Part shown: piece by piece, positions 52,863-61,694 of the stretch
How positions within the stretch are numbered: the stretch's first letter is position 1
How the letters are laid out: the number at the start of each line of letters is the position of its first letter
Assembly: GCA_031292625.1 (NCBI GenBank)
Contig: JARLGU010000052.1
Location: 1 to 64,000, forward strand
DNA: 64,000 nucleotides
From: Capsulimonadaceae bacterium
Lineage (GTDB): Bacteria > Armatimonadota > Armatimonadia > Armatimonadales > Capsulimonadaceae
Direction of reading: 5' to 3'
Program-made: the position numbers and the translations under genes
Notes under the pieces: model-generated
What the model saw: the letters and a program-made list of their open reading frames with translations, nothing else
The model's database searches: none
What the model was told of the DNA's origin: nothing

Positions 52863-54446
52863 TCATACTGGCGGCTCCGTTGGCGCCGGCTTGCTCGTGC
52901 CGACGCCTATGGAGGAGAGCGCTTGCTCCGTTTCGTCGCCGTCGCCAGTTTCCTGGGGGAGCATATTATGGTGCACAACGGACTGCGGGAACGGAATCTC
53001 TATGCCGGCGGCGTCGAACGCCTCCTTGAGGCGCAGGCGTAGTTCGCGGCCGATTGCCCACTGATCGCCAGGAGCCGTTCGGATCGCCATTCGCACGGTG
53101 ATGTCGGAATCGTTGTAGGATTCGACGCCGAGCATTTGCGGAGGAGCGAGGATCTGGTGGGGATAATCGTCTTTCAGCTTGTTTGCAACGTCGACCATCA
53201 AGGCCATCGTCGATCGAAGATCGCTGTTGTACGCAATGCCGACGCGGAAATCCACTTGCGCCCACCGCGCCGTATGGTTTGCCACGAGCTCAATGCTCCG
53301 GTTCGGAAACGTAATCAGCCGTCCCTGGCTATCGCGGATTTGCGTAACGCGAAGATTAAGTTTCTCCACCGTGCCGCTATAGGCGCCGACTTCGATAAAG
53401 TCGCCCACTCCGAAGCGATCGTCGATCAGGATGTTGACGCCTGATACAAGATCCTTCATCGTATCCTGCGCCGCAAGGCCAATGATGACGCCGAGTAACC
53501 CCGCGGATGTCAGAAACGCGGAAAGATTGACTCCGATCCAGCTCAGCGCGACGACAACCGCAACGATCCAAATGACGGTGACGCCGGTGATGCGCGCGAC
53601 CGTTCCGAGCGTGGAGCGCCGCTGCAGCGTTCGCTCCGTTCGCTCTTCCGGCGAGAGCGTGTCCGTAACCGGCGGGAAAACGATGTGCAACACAAGGCGT
53701 AGAAACCAGGCGAGTATAGACGCCGCGAGGGCGACGACAACGCAGATGCTGTACGGCCGCAGAACGCCGGATTCGATAATCTCGTGGACGACCTGAGTTT
53801 GCGGAAACATCTGAGTTATCACGTAAAGTGCGATCAACCAGACGAATACCTGCGACACCCAGCTCGGGTGCTCTTTCAGCCGGCGCGTAAGCATCCAGAT
53901 CAGGAGATTCACCAGTAGGGCGACGATGACTACGACCCCGGCTCGCTTAGCCTGATCGCGCACAAATCCGGGGCTGCGCTCGCGACGCGCCCGGTACAGC
54001 GTCTTCGCAATCTGGTCGGACCATTCCGCAGCGACCGCGGGGACGGTCTCGCCGGAGGCGGTGGCATCAAGATCGGTTACGGCAAGCAGGATCTTGCCGT
54101 TTAGGAGGATGCAAACTTCCCTGTCAACAGAACGCGCCGCGATATCCGGAGGCGTTTGAGTCGCGGCAACAACCGGAATCGCCTTCTCCAGCCGCAGGTC
54201 GATAAGCTCGGCTCGATCCTGCGCTTCGGCCTGCGATGCTGCGAAGACGGTGAAGAGAGATCTGCCGTTGACGACGACCGGCGCGCCGTGCGCGGAGGAC
54301 GTCGAAGCTGTGGGCTCGGCCGATCCCGGCAGCCCCGGGATCTGTGCGAATAAAGGAAGCTGTTGAGCGACGACGCCGGATGTCGACGCAAGGAAAATGG
54401 CCGCTGCGAAAACAAATGTTCCTGCCGAAATCTTCCGTATCAACAT
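52863..54446 (-). CDS. MscS-family mechanosensitive channel with extracytoplasmic N-domain
   Basis: This 527-residue channel has a signal peptide (TFVFAAAIFLASTSGVVAQ) that leads into a domain of about 130 residues (VVVNGRSLFTVFAASQAEAQDRAELIDLRLEKAI...). Several helices follow, then the pore helix LTSAGLLGVIIGLAAQDTMKDLVSGVNILIDDRFGVGDFIEV and the beta and alpha/beta cytoplasmic domains (VEKLNLRVTQIRDSQGRLITFPN). It releases solutes during osmotic downshift. The exported domain before the channel is more than the minimal MscS design. It converges with the GT39-like gene. Confidence 0.9.
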   Translation of the reverse strand: MLIRKISAGTFVFAAAIFLASTSGVVAQQLPLFAQIPGLPGSAEPTASTSSAHGAPVVVNGRSLFTVFAASQAEAQDRAELIDLRLEKAIPVVAATQTPPDIAARSVDREVCILLNGKILLAVTDLDATASGETVPAVAAEWSDQIAKTLYRARRERSPGFVRDQAKRAGVVVIVALLVNLLIWMLTRRLKEHPSWVSQVFVWLIALYVITQMFPQTQVVHEIIESGVLRPYSICVVVALAASILAWFLRLVLHIVFPPVTDTLSPEERTERTLQRRSTLGTVARITGVTVIWIVAVVVALSWIGVNLSAFLTSAGLLGVIIGLAAQDTMKDLVSGVNILIDDRFGVGDFIEVGAYSGTVEKLNLRVTQIRDSQGRLITFPNRSIELVANHTARWAQVDFRVGIAYNSDLRSTMALMVDVANKLKDDYPHQILAPPQMLGVESYNDSDITVRMAIRTAPGDQWAIGRELRLRLKEAFDAAGIEIPFPQSVVHHNMLPQETGDGDETEQALSSIGVGTSKPAPTEPPV

Positions 54447-54769
54447 GCGCTCTTGCTTCCCTCACATTAATCAGTTTTTCGTACGACTGGACGGTAAGAG
54501 TATACCTAACAGGGGCGCGACGAACGGGAGGCGCGCGTCCGGACCTGAAAGGGCCGGCCTGTGTTGAGAAAGCCCGTGAACGGGCCTAATCGGTAGACGG
54601 CCAGCATTTTCGTGAGCCGGCAGCCCCATTGATGGGGTTTGACATCTCAGGCCGGTCGTTCACGGCCGGAGACCGCGCCAATATCGGTGACAATCGTTGA
54701 TATGAATAGATGCGATCGCCCCGCATAAGAACGGGATAGGCATTGCGCGCAGGGCGCAATGCCTGAGGC
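54447..54769. other. Intergenic region with several hairpins
   Basis: This 323-base gap between two minus-strand genes has no supported gene. Hairpins seen: GCCCG-TGAA-CGGGC near 54571-54586, CCCCA-TTGA-TGGGG near 54624-54640, GGCCG/CGGCC near 54650-54672, and a perfect 10-bp stem at 54739-54763. Some motifs (AGACGGCC, CGTTCACGG) recall the inverted-end elements, but no real alignment could be made. Confidence 0.5.
54739..54763 (-). terminator. Hairpin after the tandem esterase genes
   Basis: Perfect 10-bp arms GGCATTGCGC and GCGCAATGCC flank a five-base loop, just past the stop at 54770. No T-run follows on the minus strand, so it may be a terminator aided by Rho or an mRNA end stabiliser. 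Confidence 0.5.
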
Positions 54770-55774
54770 TCAGTGCTTGGGGTCGTTACTTGCCGTCACG
54801 ACTGAGTCCGCGGGAGGCAGTGTGTGATCGGCAAGGACCTGGACAGCGTCGACGAGCTCTCTGCGCCATTGATCCCAGGAATGCTTGCCGGGATGTGCGC
54901 GAAGGGTACATGGGACTCCGTATTTTGTTAGGCTTGCCACGAGCTCATCTGCTTCGTTTCGGTAAACGTCTCGTTCGCGTGTCCCGTAGCCGATGTAGAA
55001 GTACGACTTGCGCCATTGCGGATCGGGCTGCAAGTTGACGTACTTCGCGGGGCTTTGCTGCAGGAGTTGCCCCGCGGTGGGATGATAGCCCCATACCGGA
55101 CGCGCGTAGCCGGACGGGTCGGCGCTGTAGTAGCCTGAGAGCGATATCGCCGCGCCGAACTGAAGCGGGTGTTGCAACGCAATGTTCACGGCGCCGTATG
55201 CGCCGGTCGACACGCCGCCGATCCATCGGTGACGGGGTTCGCCGTCGGTAACGTACTTGGCATCGACCCAGTGCGGCAGGTCTTCGGATATGAAGTCCAG
55301 CATTTGCGAGCCGGGGCGGCTGGCCGTAACCGGATTGGTCGCATTAATATACTCGGAATCGCCGAACTCGCCAATTCCCTGTGCATTGGGGAAGACCACG
55401 ATGATCGGCGGAATTTTCTTCTGCACGATGAGTTCGTCGATCTCTTGCGGGGCTCGTCCGTACTTAATCCAGCCCATGTCGCCGAAATCCGGGTAGCCGT
55501 GAAGAAGGTACAGGGTCGGGTACATTCGCGTCGTATTGGCGGGATTGTATCCTGGCGGCGTGTAAACGAAGACCCGCCGGTTTTGCCGCAACGATTCACT
55601 ATAGAATGTGTGCGTTTTAAGGCCGCCGCGCAACGTCCACATACGTCCCGTCGCCTTGAGCAGAAAGATCTCGACGTTCTGTCTGACGTAATCGACGTTA
55701 AAGAAGAGGATCACTGACAGGGCGACAAGCGCGACTACGAAAGAGGCAGCCTTCAGGGGAGAGGATTGCTTCAC
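54770..55774 (-). CDS. Membrane-anchored esterase (feruloyl esterase-like, PF00756 type)
   Basis: This 334-residue alpha/beta hydrolase has an N-terminal membrane helix (ASFVVALVALSVILFFNV) that would anchor it outside the cytoplasm. LYLLHGYPD near 88-96 forms the oxyanion loop, S189 lies in GGVSTGAYG (nucleophile), and the late His is in HPGKHSWDQW. The family includes feruloyl and acetyl-xylan esterases and also mycolyltransferase-like enzymes. Its start overlaps the stop of a paralogue upstream by four bases (ATGA), so both are produced from one mRNA. The substrate is not known; release of plant-wall ester groups would match the glycosidases elsewhere in the window. Confidence 0.85.
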   Translation of the reverse strand: MKQSSPLKAASFVVALVALSVILFFNVDYVRQNVEIFLLKATGRMWTLRGGLKTHTFYSESLRQNRRVFVYTPPGYNPANTTRMYPTLYLLHGYPDFGDMGWIKYGRAPQEIDELIVQKKIPPIIVVFPNAQGIGEFGDSEYINATNPVTASRPGSQMLDFISEDLPHWVDAKYVTDGEPRHRWIGGVSTGAYGAVNIALQHPLQFGAAISLSGYYSADPSGYARPVWGYHPTAGQLLQQSPAKYVNLQPDPQWRKSYFYIGYGTRERDVYRNEADELVASLTKYGVPCTLRAHPGKHSWDQWRRELVDAVQVLADHTLPPADSVVTASNDPKH

Positions 55775-56763
55775 GGAAGAGTCGCCTTTACTTCGTTGGA
55801 TGTCACGCTCATCGGCCCGGTGGCTTTAAGGGACTTGTGGTCGTCGCCATTTTTTGGCAGGAGGGCCATCATGCCGTTGACGTACAGTCGATTCCACAAT
55901 ACCCAGCTGTGCTTGCCTGGGAGGAAATCGGTTTTTTGCGTCACTCCGTGCGCCACGAGCGCGGCCGCCATTTTTCGCGTCTCTTGCAGGTAGTGTGTTT
56001 CGTCGTCGCCGGCGCCAAGGTAGAAATGCATGCCGTTCCAGAGGTCCGAAGCGCGGCTGGTTGTGCCATCGATATAATCAAGAGGGGAGTTCGACCGGAT
56101 GAACGCTTCGTCGTGCCCCATGCAGTGCCGGGCCCATCCTGAACCGTCGTTGGTGTAGTAGCCGCTAATTGCAAGAACCTTGCCGAAAACGTCTGGATGG
56201 TGCAGCGCAATGTTAACCGAGCCATAGCCGCCTTCGGAGACTCCTCCGAGGATTCGCGCTTGCGCAGCCGGGATGGTGCGGAAGCGCTGGTCGGTCCATG
56301 CGACGACCTCGTAGGTTACGAAGTCCTCGAACAGATCCTGGCCGTCGTATGAGTTGACCCACTCCGAGTCGCCGTGCTTCTCGTCGGTTGCGTTGCCGTC
56401 AGGAGCGACCCAAATCACGGGCGATATCTTGTCCAGTTGGATGAGCTGGTCGGTCAACCTGTCGAATTGGCCATATCCGACAAAATTGGTTGGATTGCCG
56501 GGAGCTCCATGCAGCAGGTAAACTACAGGGTAGTGAACCGACGAATTGGCCGGATCATCATAGCCTGGGGGAGTGTACACCAAAATATGGCGGGCGCCCC
56601 AACGTTCAGCTGGCTTGGTAATCTTGGAAACGATCCAGTACATGTGGGTTTCGCCTACAACGGAGGATCCGATCATTCCCTGAGCGCTTGCGATCCCCGT
56701 GCTCGCCATGCAGACGCAGACTAACACCCACAATGATGCTATACTTACACCGAACTTTAGCAA
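55771..56763 (-). CDS. Secreted esterase, paralogue of the following gene
   Basis: This 330-residue protein has the same fold as the gene at 54770, but with a cleavable-looking signal peptide (SLWVLVCVCMASTGIASA) instead of a plain anchor. VYLLHGAPG near 81-89, S176 in GGVSEGGYG and DFLPGKHSWVLW give oxyanion loop, nucleophile and His. It is the first gene of the pair. The tandem arrangement with a 4-base overlap suggests an old duplication and a joint task with one anchored and one free enzyme. The family call is confident; the substrate is open. Confidence 0.85.
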   Translation of the reverse strand: MLKFGVSIASLWVLVCVCMASTGIASAQGMIGSSVVGETHMYWIVSKITKPAERWGARHILVYTPPGYDDPANSSVHYPVVYLLHGAPGNPTNFVGYGQFDRLTDQLIQLDKISPVIWVAPDGNATDEKHGDSEWVNSYDGQDLFEDFVTYEVVAWTDQRFRTIPAAQARILGGVSEGGYGSVNIALHHPDVFGKVLAISGYYTNDGSGWARHCMGHDEAFIRSNSPLDYIDGTTSRASDLWNGMHFYLGAGDDETHYLQETRKMAAALVAHGVTQKTDFLPGKHSWVLWNRLYVNGMMALLPKNGDDHKSLKATGPMSVTSNEVKATLP

Positions 56764-56907
56764 ATAACTGCTCCTCTCATCTATTCTACAACCTGTTTTC
56801 CGTTATGGATCGTTTCATGCCGCCCGAAGTTTACGTCTCGGGCTCGGTTGCGGGCTGATCCGCCCTTTGACGATCTGTGCGCCGCTGACTGTTGCTGACC
56901 GAGCCGG

Positions 56908-59787
56908 ATGCGGCGGATTGATCGATTTTCTTCGATGGCGAACTTTATGAACACGCACCTGAACAACTGGCTTAACCGATTGCGATCCCAGTGGCGGGTG
57001 TGGCTTGTGGTCGCGTGCCTGGGTTGGGTTGTCGTCACCCAGCATCGAGCCATGATTGATGCGTCAGAGGCGCTAACGCATGGCGCGTGGGTGTGGCTTG
57101 TTCCAGCTGCCCTTTTACAGATCCTCTATTATAGCCTTTATGGCGTGCTGTACTGGTCTGCTTTTCGAGTACTTGGCGTAGTCAGCCGTACGAGGGAGCT
57201 TATTAATATCGTTTTGGCGTCCCTCGTCGTCAGCGTTGCTGCTCCAGGCGGTACCGCCATTGGCGCGGCGCTGTTCGTGGACGACGCCGTCCGCCGAGGG
57301 CAGTCCGGCGCTCGCGCCGCGGTTGGCACGGCGATTGTCGTGCTGGCTGAACTGCTTGGCGTCGCGTGCATTTCACTTGCCGGCCTCTATCTTCTTCCGC
57401 ACGGTCCGTCGCTGGGGCATCCGGTGATTGCCGCGATTGCGACGTTGGGGCTCTTCGTCTTGCTGCTCTGCGGATTGATCGGCGCCGCGCTGTCAAGACC
57501 AAGCTGGGTTGGAAAGGCCGTGAGACTCTTTGGAGACGTTGTTGGAGCGACAATGACGCGCATACGCCGTCAGACGCCGCTTACCGAGCGTTGGCTGCAG
57601 ACCACTTCGCGCGGCTTGTTGTCGGCGGTTCGCGCAATGCGCCGTCGGTGGCCCGATCTCATTGCCACGTTCTTAATCTCGCTGGTGATGTTTGCGGTGA
57701 TGCTGGCGACCCTGGCGATGTTGTTTCCGGCATTTGGTCAGCCGCTCAATACTCCGCATGCCTGGTCGATGCTTTGCGCGGGCTTTGTCGTCGGCATGCT
57801 GTTCTGGATCGTCTCGCCGACGCCGCAGGGGATCGGCTTTGTTGAGGCCGGTATCTATTTTACGCTGCATACGATGGGGATGGACAAGCACGTTGCCCTT
57901 TGGATTTCCCTTTCGTTTCGTGCGTTGTCCTTTTGGATCCCCCTTATCGCGGGCATCGGCAGCTTGCGCGTTCTTGGCGCAAAAGGATCTCCGCAACCGA
58001 CGCGGTCGTCGCGGAACGTCCGTATACTGGCCCTGCTGATCGGCGGGATGGGCATCATCAACGTTCTTTCCGCGGTTCACCCGGCTCTTCGCGACCGCTT
58101 TTCCATTATTCTGCAGTACCTGCCGGTCGAGGTCGCCCGCGACAGCCGCCTGGCGTCGACCTTCGCGGGCTTCGTAATGCTCCTGGTCGGCTCAAGCTTA
58201 TGGCGTCGCAAGCGAGCGGCTTGGATGATTGCCGTGGCGGCTCTGGCCATTTCCGTGGTTACGCACCTTATTAAAGGCTTAGACTATGAAGAGGCTTCTC
58301 TCGCGGCCGCCTTGCTAATCTATCTGATCACGCAGCGATCCAAATTTTACGCGTCGTCGGATCCGCCCTCCGTGTCGCAAGGAATGCTTGTTGCGGGGGC
58401 AGCGGCGGTCTTTACGATTGCCTATGCCGTGACGGGGCTGTGGGTTCTCGATTACCACTTCAAGGTCAACTATGGCATGATCGCGGCTTTTAAGCAGGCG
58501 ATGGAAATGTTCACTGGGACCGACGGTCCCGATCTCGTACCGACAACCCGGTTTGGCGTCTATTTTCGCAACTCCGTCTACGGCGTCGCGGCGGGCACTC
58601 TTACCTACGCGTTGCTCATGATCCTTCGTCCCGTCCTTCTGCGCCCGTTGCCCGCTGAAGCCGAGCTTCAACGCGCATCGGATATCGTCGCGCGATATGG
58701 CCGGTCGCCTCTGGCCCGCTTTGCGCTCTTCCGCGACAAGACGCACTATTTCAGCTCCGGCGGCTCGTTGATCGCGTACACGCTGATCGGGCGAACCGCC
58801 ATCGCCCTTGGGGATCCCATCGGACCGGAAGACGATGCTCTGGCGGCGATTCGCGGCTTTGTCGAGCTCTGTCAAACAAATGACTGGCGGCTCGGGTTCT
58901 ACCAGACGCGATCGGACTACCTAGCTCACTATGCGGCGTGCGGGCTGCATTCGTTGTGCATTGGGCACGACGCGGTCGTGGACCTGCGCTGCTTTTCGAC
59001 GGCGGGCGGCTCGAACAAACAGATCCGATGGAGCCTCAATAGGTTCACGAAGCTGGGATACCATGCCGAAGTCTTTGCGCCGCCGCACAGCCCGACCCTT
59101 ATCGCGAAGCTCAGGGAGGTTTCGGACGAGTGGCTTTTGACGATGAGCGGAGCGGAAAAGCGGTTTTCGCTCGGCTGGTTCGATGAGTCCTATCTCCAGT
59201 CGTGCCGGATTATGGTTGTGATTGATCCCGATTTGAGCGTCAGCGCATTTGCGAACATTCTGCCGGCCTACGGCGATAACGAGACGACGGTCGATATGAT
59301 GCGCCGGCGGCGCGAAGCGCTGCCAGGGATTATGGAGTTCTTATTTGTCAGGCTTCTCGAATGGGCGCGCGACGAAGGGTTTAAAACGTTCAATCTTGGT
59401 CTCAGCCCGCTTTCGGGTTTGCGGGCCGGCCCCCAGGACCCGGCTGTCGAGCGAGTTCTGAACTATGTGTACGAGCACATGAACCAGTTCTACAGCTTCA
59501 AAGGCCTGCATACGTTCAAGTCCAAGTACAAGCCGTTCTGGGAGCCGCGTTACCTGATCTATCCGTCCGCGACCTCCTTGCCGCAAGTGGGTCTTGCGAT
59601 CATTCACGCCAATTCGGGCGGCACTTACCTGAAGGCTCTCTTCGCCGCAATTCGCGCCAGCATGAAGGCGAAGAAGCGCGGAGGCGGCGAGCGCGGCCAG
59701 GAACCCGATGCGCCTCTCGATCCTGCGGCTGCCAATGGAGCGGACAAGCTGATTGAAGGCCCGGCGAGCGAGCGCGGAGAATCGTAA
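56908..59787 (+). CDS. MprF-like protein (flippase-like domain plus DUF2156)
   Basis: This 959-residue protein has an N-terminal half of about 14 helices, beginning with an UPF0104/LPG-synthase-like region (APGGTAIGAALFVDDAVRRG, SPTPQGIGFVEAGIYFTLH). The C-terminal half (about 600-920) is a DUF2156 acyltransferase-like domain with GRTAIALGDPIGPEDDALAAI, LGFYQTRSDYLAHYAACG and FNLGLSPLSGL. MprF proteins transfer Lys or Ala from tRNA to phosphatidylglycerol and flip the product, giving resistance to cationic peptides. The amino-acid specificity is not readable. ATGs at 56908, 56935 and 56947 are all possible because no SD is clear. It stands alone, divergent to the esterase pair. Confidence 0.88.
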   Translation: MRRIDRFSSMANFMNTHLNNWLNRLRSQWRVWLVVACLGWVVVTQHRAMIDASEALTHGAWVWLVPAALLQILYYSLYGVLYWSAFRVLGVVSRTRELINIVLASLVVSVAAPGGTAIGAALFVDDAVRRGQSGARAAVGTAIVVLAELLGVACISLAGLYLLPHGPSLGHPVIAAIATLGLFVLLLCGLIGAALSRPSWVGKAVRLFGDVVGATMTRIRRQTPLTERWLQTTSRGLLSAVRAMRRRWPDLIATFLISLVMFAVMLATLAMLFPAFGQPLNTPHAWSMLCAGFVVGMLFWIVSPTPQGIGFVEAGIYFTLHTMGMDKHVALWISLSFRALSFWIPLIAGIGSLRVLGAKGSPQPTRSSRNVRILALLIGGMGIINVLSAVHPALRDRFSIILQYLPVEVARDSRLASTFAGFVMLLVGSSLWRRKRAAWMIAVAALAISVVTHLIKGLDYEEASLAAALLIYLITQRSKFYASSDPPSVSQGMLVAGAAAVFTIAYAVTGLWVLDYHFKVNYGMIAAFKQAMEMFTGTDGPDLVPTTRFGVYFRNSVYGVAAGTLTYALLMILRPVLLRPLPAEAELQRASDIVARYGRSPLARFALFRDKTHYFSSGGSLIAYTLIGRTAIALGDPIGPEDDALAAIRGFVELCQTNDWRLGFYQTRSDYLAHYAACGLHSLCIGHDAVVDLRCFSTAGGSNKQIRWSLNRFTKLGYHAEVFAPPHSPTLIAKLREVSDEWLLTMSGAEKRFSLGWFDESYLQSCRIMVVIDPDLSVSAFANILPAYGDNETTVDMMRRRREALPGIMEFLFVRLLEWARDEGFKTFNLGLSPLSGLRAGPQDPAVERVLNYVYEHMNQFYSFKGLHTFKSKYKPFWEPRYLIYPSATSLPQVGLAIIHANSGGTYLKALFAAIRASMKAKKRGGGERGQEPDAPLDPAAANGADKLIEGPASERGES

Positions 59788-60088
59788 GCGCGAGAATCGG
59801 TACGTATTGGCATCATTCCGGCGAAGCGCCGGTATTCATCTCAAATCTTTGTCGATGTGTGGCACGTTTTAATAGGTGCGCGCTTTCGCCGGGGCGTAGC
59901 CCGGCCGCTTGCGACTTCGCGAATTCGTGAACAAATCGGAGCGCGAAAGCGTCCTAACTACCGTGGGCCTTAAGAAGCATCCACAACGTCCGCGTAAGCT
60001 GTTGGGACCAGCTAAGCAGCCGATCCTGCCAAGCAACGTTCGTCTTCCGGCAACTCGAATCACCGCCGAAGAGCGCGGCAATGGAATA
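59788..60088. other. Gap before the DUF1549 gene
   Basis: A CCGGCG-AAG-CGCCGG hairpin at 59818-59832 is followed by TATTC and may end transcription of the MprF-like gene. The rest (59909-60088) is open in the frame of the next gene but looks non-coding. If the DUF1549 gene starts at 59909, this part would be coding. Confidence 0.4.
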
Positions 60089-61678
60089 ATGGCAACCGTA
60101 TCAACTCCGTCAACTTCTCGTGCGCCGGCGGCGCCTGCAAAGGCTGCCCCAGTTGCATCCGTACTCGCGTCGTCCCCGCCGGATCCGTTCGAGATCCAGA
60201 CTGAGCCCGTATCGCGCGGCCGTATTGACGACCTTGTGTTCGATCGGTTGCGCCGGATGGGGATCAAGCCGGCGCATCCGTGTTCGGATGCCGTGTTCTT
60301 GCGGCGCGCCTATTTGGACGTGATCGGGACGGTTCCGACTGAACTGGAAGTGCAGCGCTTCCAACAAGACCAGAGTTCTGGAAAGCGGGCGGCGCTTATC
60401 GAGGCCCTGCTGGCGCGAGATGAGTTTGCCGACTACTGGGCGCTCAAGTGGAGCGACATCCTGAGGGTCAAGTCCGAGTTTCCGATCAACCTCTGGCCGA
60501 TGGCCGCCCAGGGGTACCATCGCTGGATACGGACCGCCATCAAGGAAAACTGGCCGTACGACCGGTTTGCGCGGGCGCTGCTCACCGCGAGCGGGAGCAA
60601 TTTCCGCGATCCGCAGGTGAATTTCTATCGAGCCCTGTCTAGCAAGAAACCAGATGAAATTAGCCGTTCCGTCGCGCGCATCTTCATGGGCGTCCGGTCC
60701 GAGAACTGGCCGAAGAACCGCCAGGACAATATGGCGCTTTTCTTCTCGCAAATCGCGTACAAGGCGACTGGGGAGTGGAAAGAGGAGATCGTTTGTTTCG
60801 ATCCAGCCAAGGCCGACCTTTCCGCGCCTCCGATCGTCGCGATCACTCCGGATGGAACCCGGGCGGTTCTCAGGCCAGAGGCGGATCCGCGCGTCCATTT
60901 TTGCGATTGGCTTATCTCTCCCCAGAATCAATGGTTTACGCTCAATATCGTCAACCGCGTCTGGTGCTGGTTGATGGGGCGGGGCATCATTCAAGAGCCC
61001 GACGATATTCGTCCCGATAACCCGCCGTCGAATCCGATTCTGTTGGGGCATCTCGAGCACGAACTGGTGGCGTCGCGTTACGATCTCAAGCATATATACC
61101 GGCTCATATTGAATTCGCAGACGTATCAATTAGCGTCGATCGCGCGATCGACGAATCCCGCCGCGGAAGCGAATTTTGCCCAGTACTCGGTGCGGCGGCT
61201 GGATGCCGAGGTGCTGATCGACGCACTGGACCAGATTACGGGCACGACGGAGGCGTACTCCAGCGAGACGCCCGAACCGTTTACCTTTATTCCAGAGGAC
61301 CAGCGTTCGATAGCGCTGGCTGACGGCAGCATTACCAGCTCGTTTTTGCAGCTCTTTGGCCGCCCTGCTCGCGATACCGGCCTCGAATCCGAACGGAACA
61401 ACCGGCTGACATCGAGCCAGCGATTGCATATGCTGAATTCCAGCCACGTACAGAAGAAGATTCAGCGCGGTCCAAGCATGGTCGCAATTTATCAGTCTTC
61501 CAAGAATGCGATCGACTACACGGATCGGCTTTACGTTACGATTTTATCGCGTCTGCCAACCGAGGCGGAACGCGCTTCATCGATAGAATACGCCAAGGCG
61601 GCCGGCAATCTTCGGACAGCCGCAATCGATTTAGCTTGGGCGCTGGTAAACAGCCCCGAATTCCAATGCCGTCACTAA
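60089..61678 (+). CDS. DUF1549/DUF1553 (planctomycete-type) protein
   Basis: This 529-residue protein begins with an Ala/Pro/Ser-rich stretch, followed by the DUF1549 region (DDLVFDRLRRMGIKPAHPCSDAVFLRRAYLDVIGTVPTELEVQRF, about 48-93). DUF1553 lies in the second half (HFCDWLISPQNQWFTLNIVNRVWCWLMGRGIIQEPDDIRPDNPPSN, LKHIYRLILNSQTYQ). In Planctomycetes these domains usually sit in large exported proteins with an N-terminal cytochrome c (PSCyt1). Here that part and any signal peptide are missing. An alternative start at 59909 would add 60 residues but no signal. It lies 16 bases before a DUF1501 gene, its common partner. Function is unknown. Confidence 0.82.
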   Translation: MATVSTPSTSRAPAAPAKAAPVASVLASSPPDPFEIQTEPVSRGRIDDLVFDRLRRMGIKPAHPCSDAVFLRRAYLDVIGTVPTELEVQRFQQDQSSGKRAALIEALLARDEFADYWALKWSDILRVKSEFPINLWPMAAQGYHRWIRTAIKENWPYDRFARALLTASGSNFRDPQVNFYRALSSKKPDEISRSVARIFMGVRSENWPKNRQDNMALFFSQIAYKATGEWKEEIVCFDPAKADLSAPPIVAITPDGTRAVLRPEADPRVHFCDWLISPQNQWFTLNIVNRVWCWLMGRGIIQEPDDIRPDNPPSNPILLGHLEHELVASRYDLKHIYRLILNSQTYQLASIARSTNPAAEANFAQYSVRRLDAEVLIDALDQITGTTEAYSSETPEPFTFIPEDQRSIALADGSITSSFLQLFGRPARDTGLESERNNRLTSSQRLHMLNSSHVQKKIQRGPSMVAIYQSSKNAIDYTDRLYVTILSRLPTEAERASSIEYAKAAGNLRTAAIDLAWALVNSPEFQCRH

Positions 61679-61694
61679 CGAGGGGGTAAATCCC

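Noticed and set aside
54560-54690. Possible further copy of the inverted-end element
   Set aside because: AGACGGCC and CGTTCACGG are shared, but no continuous alignment with copies A or B could be made.
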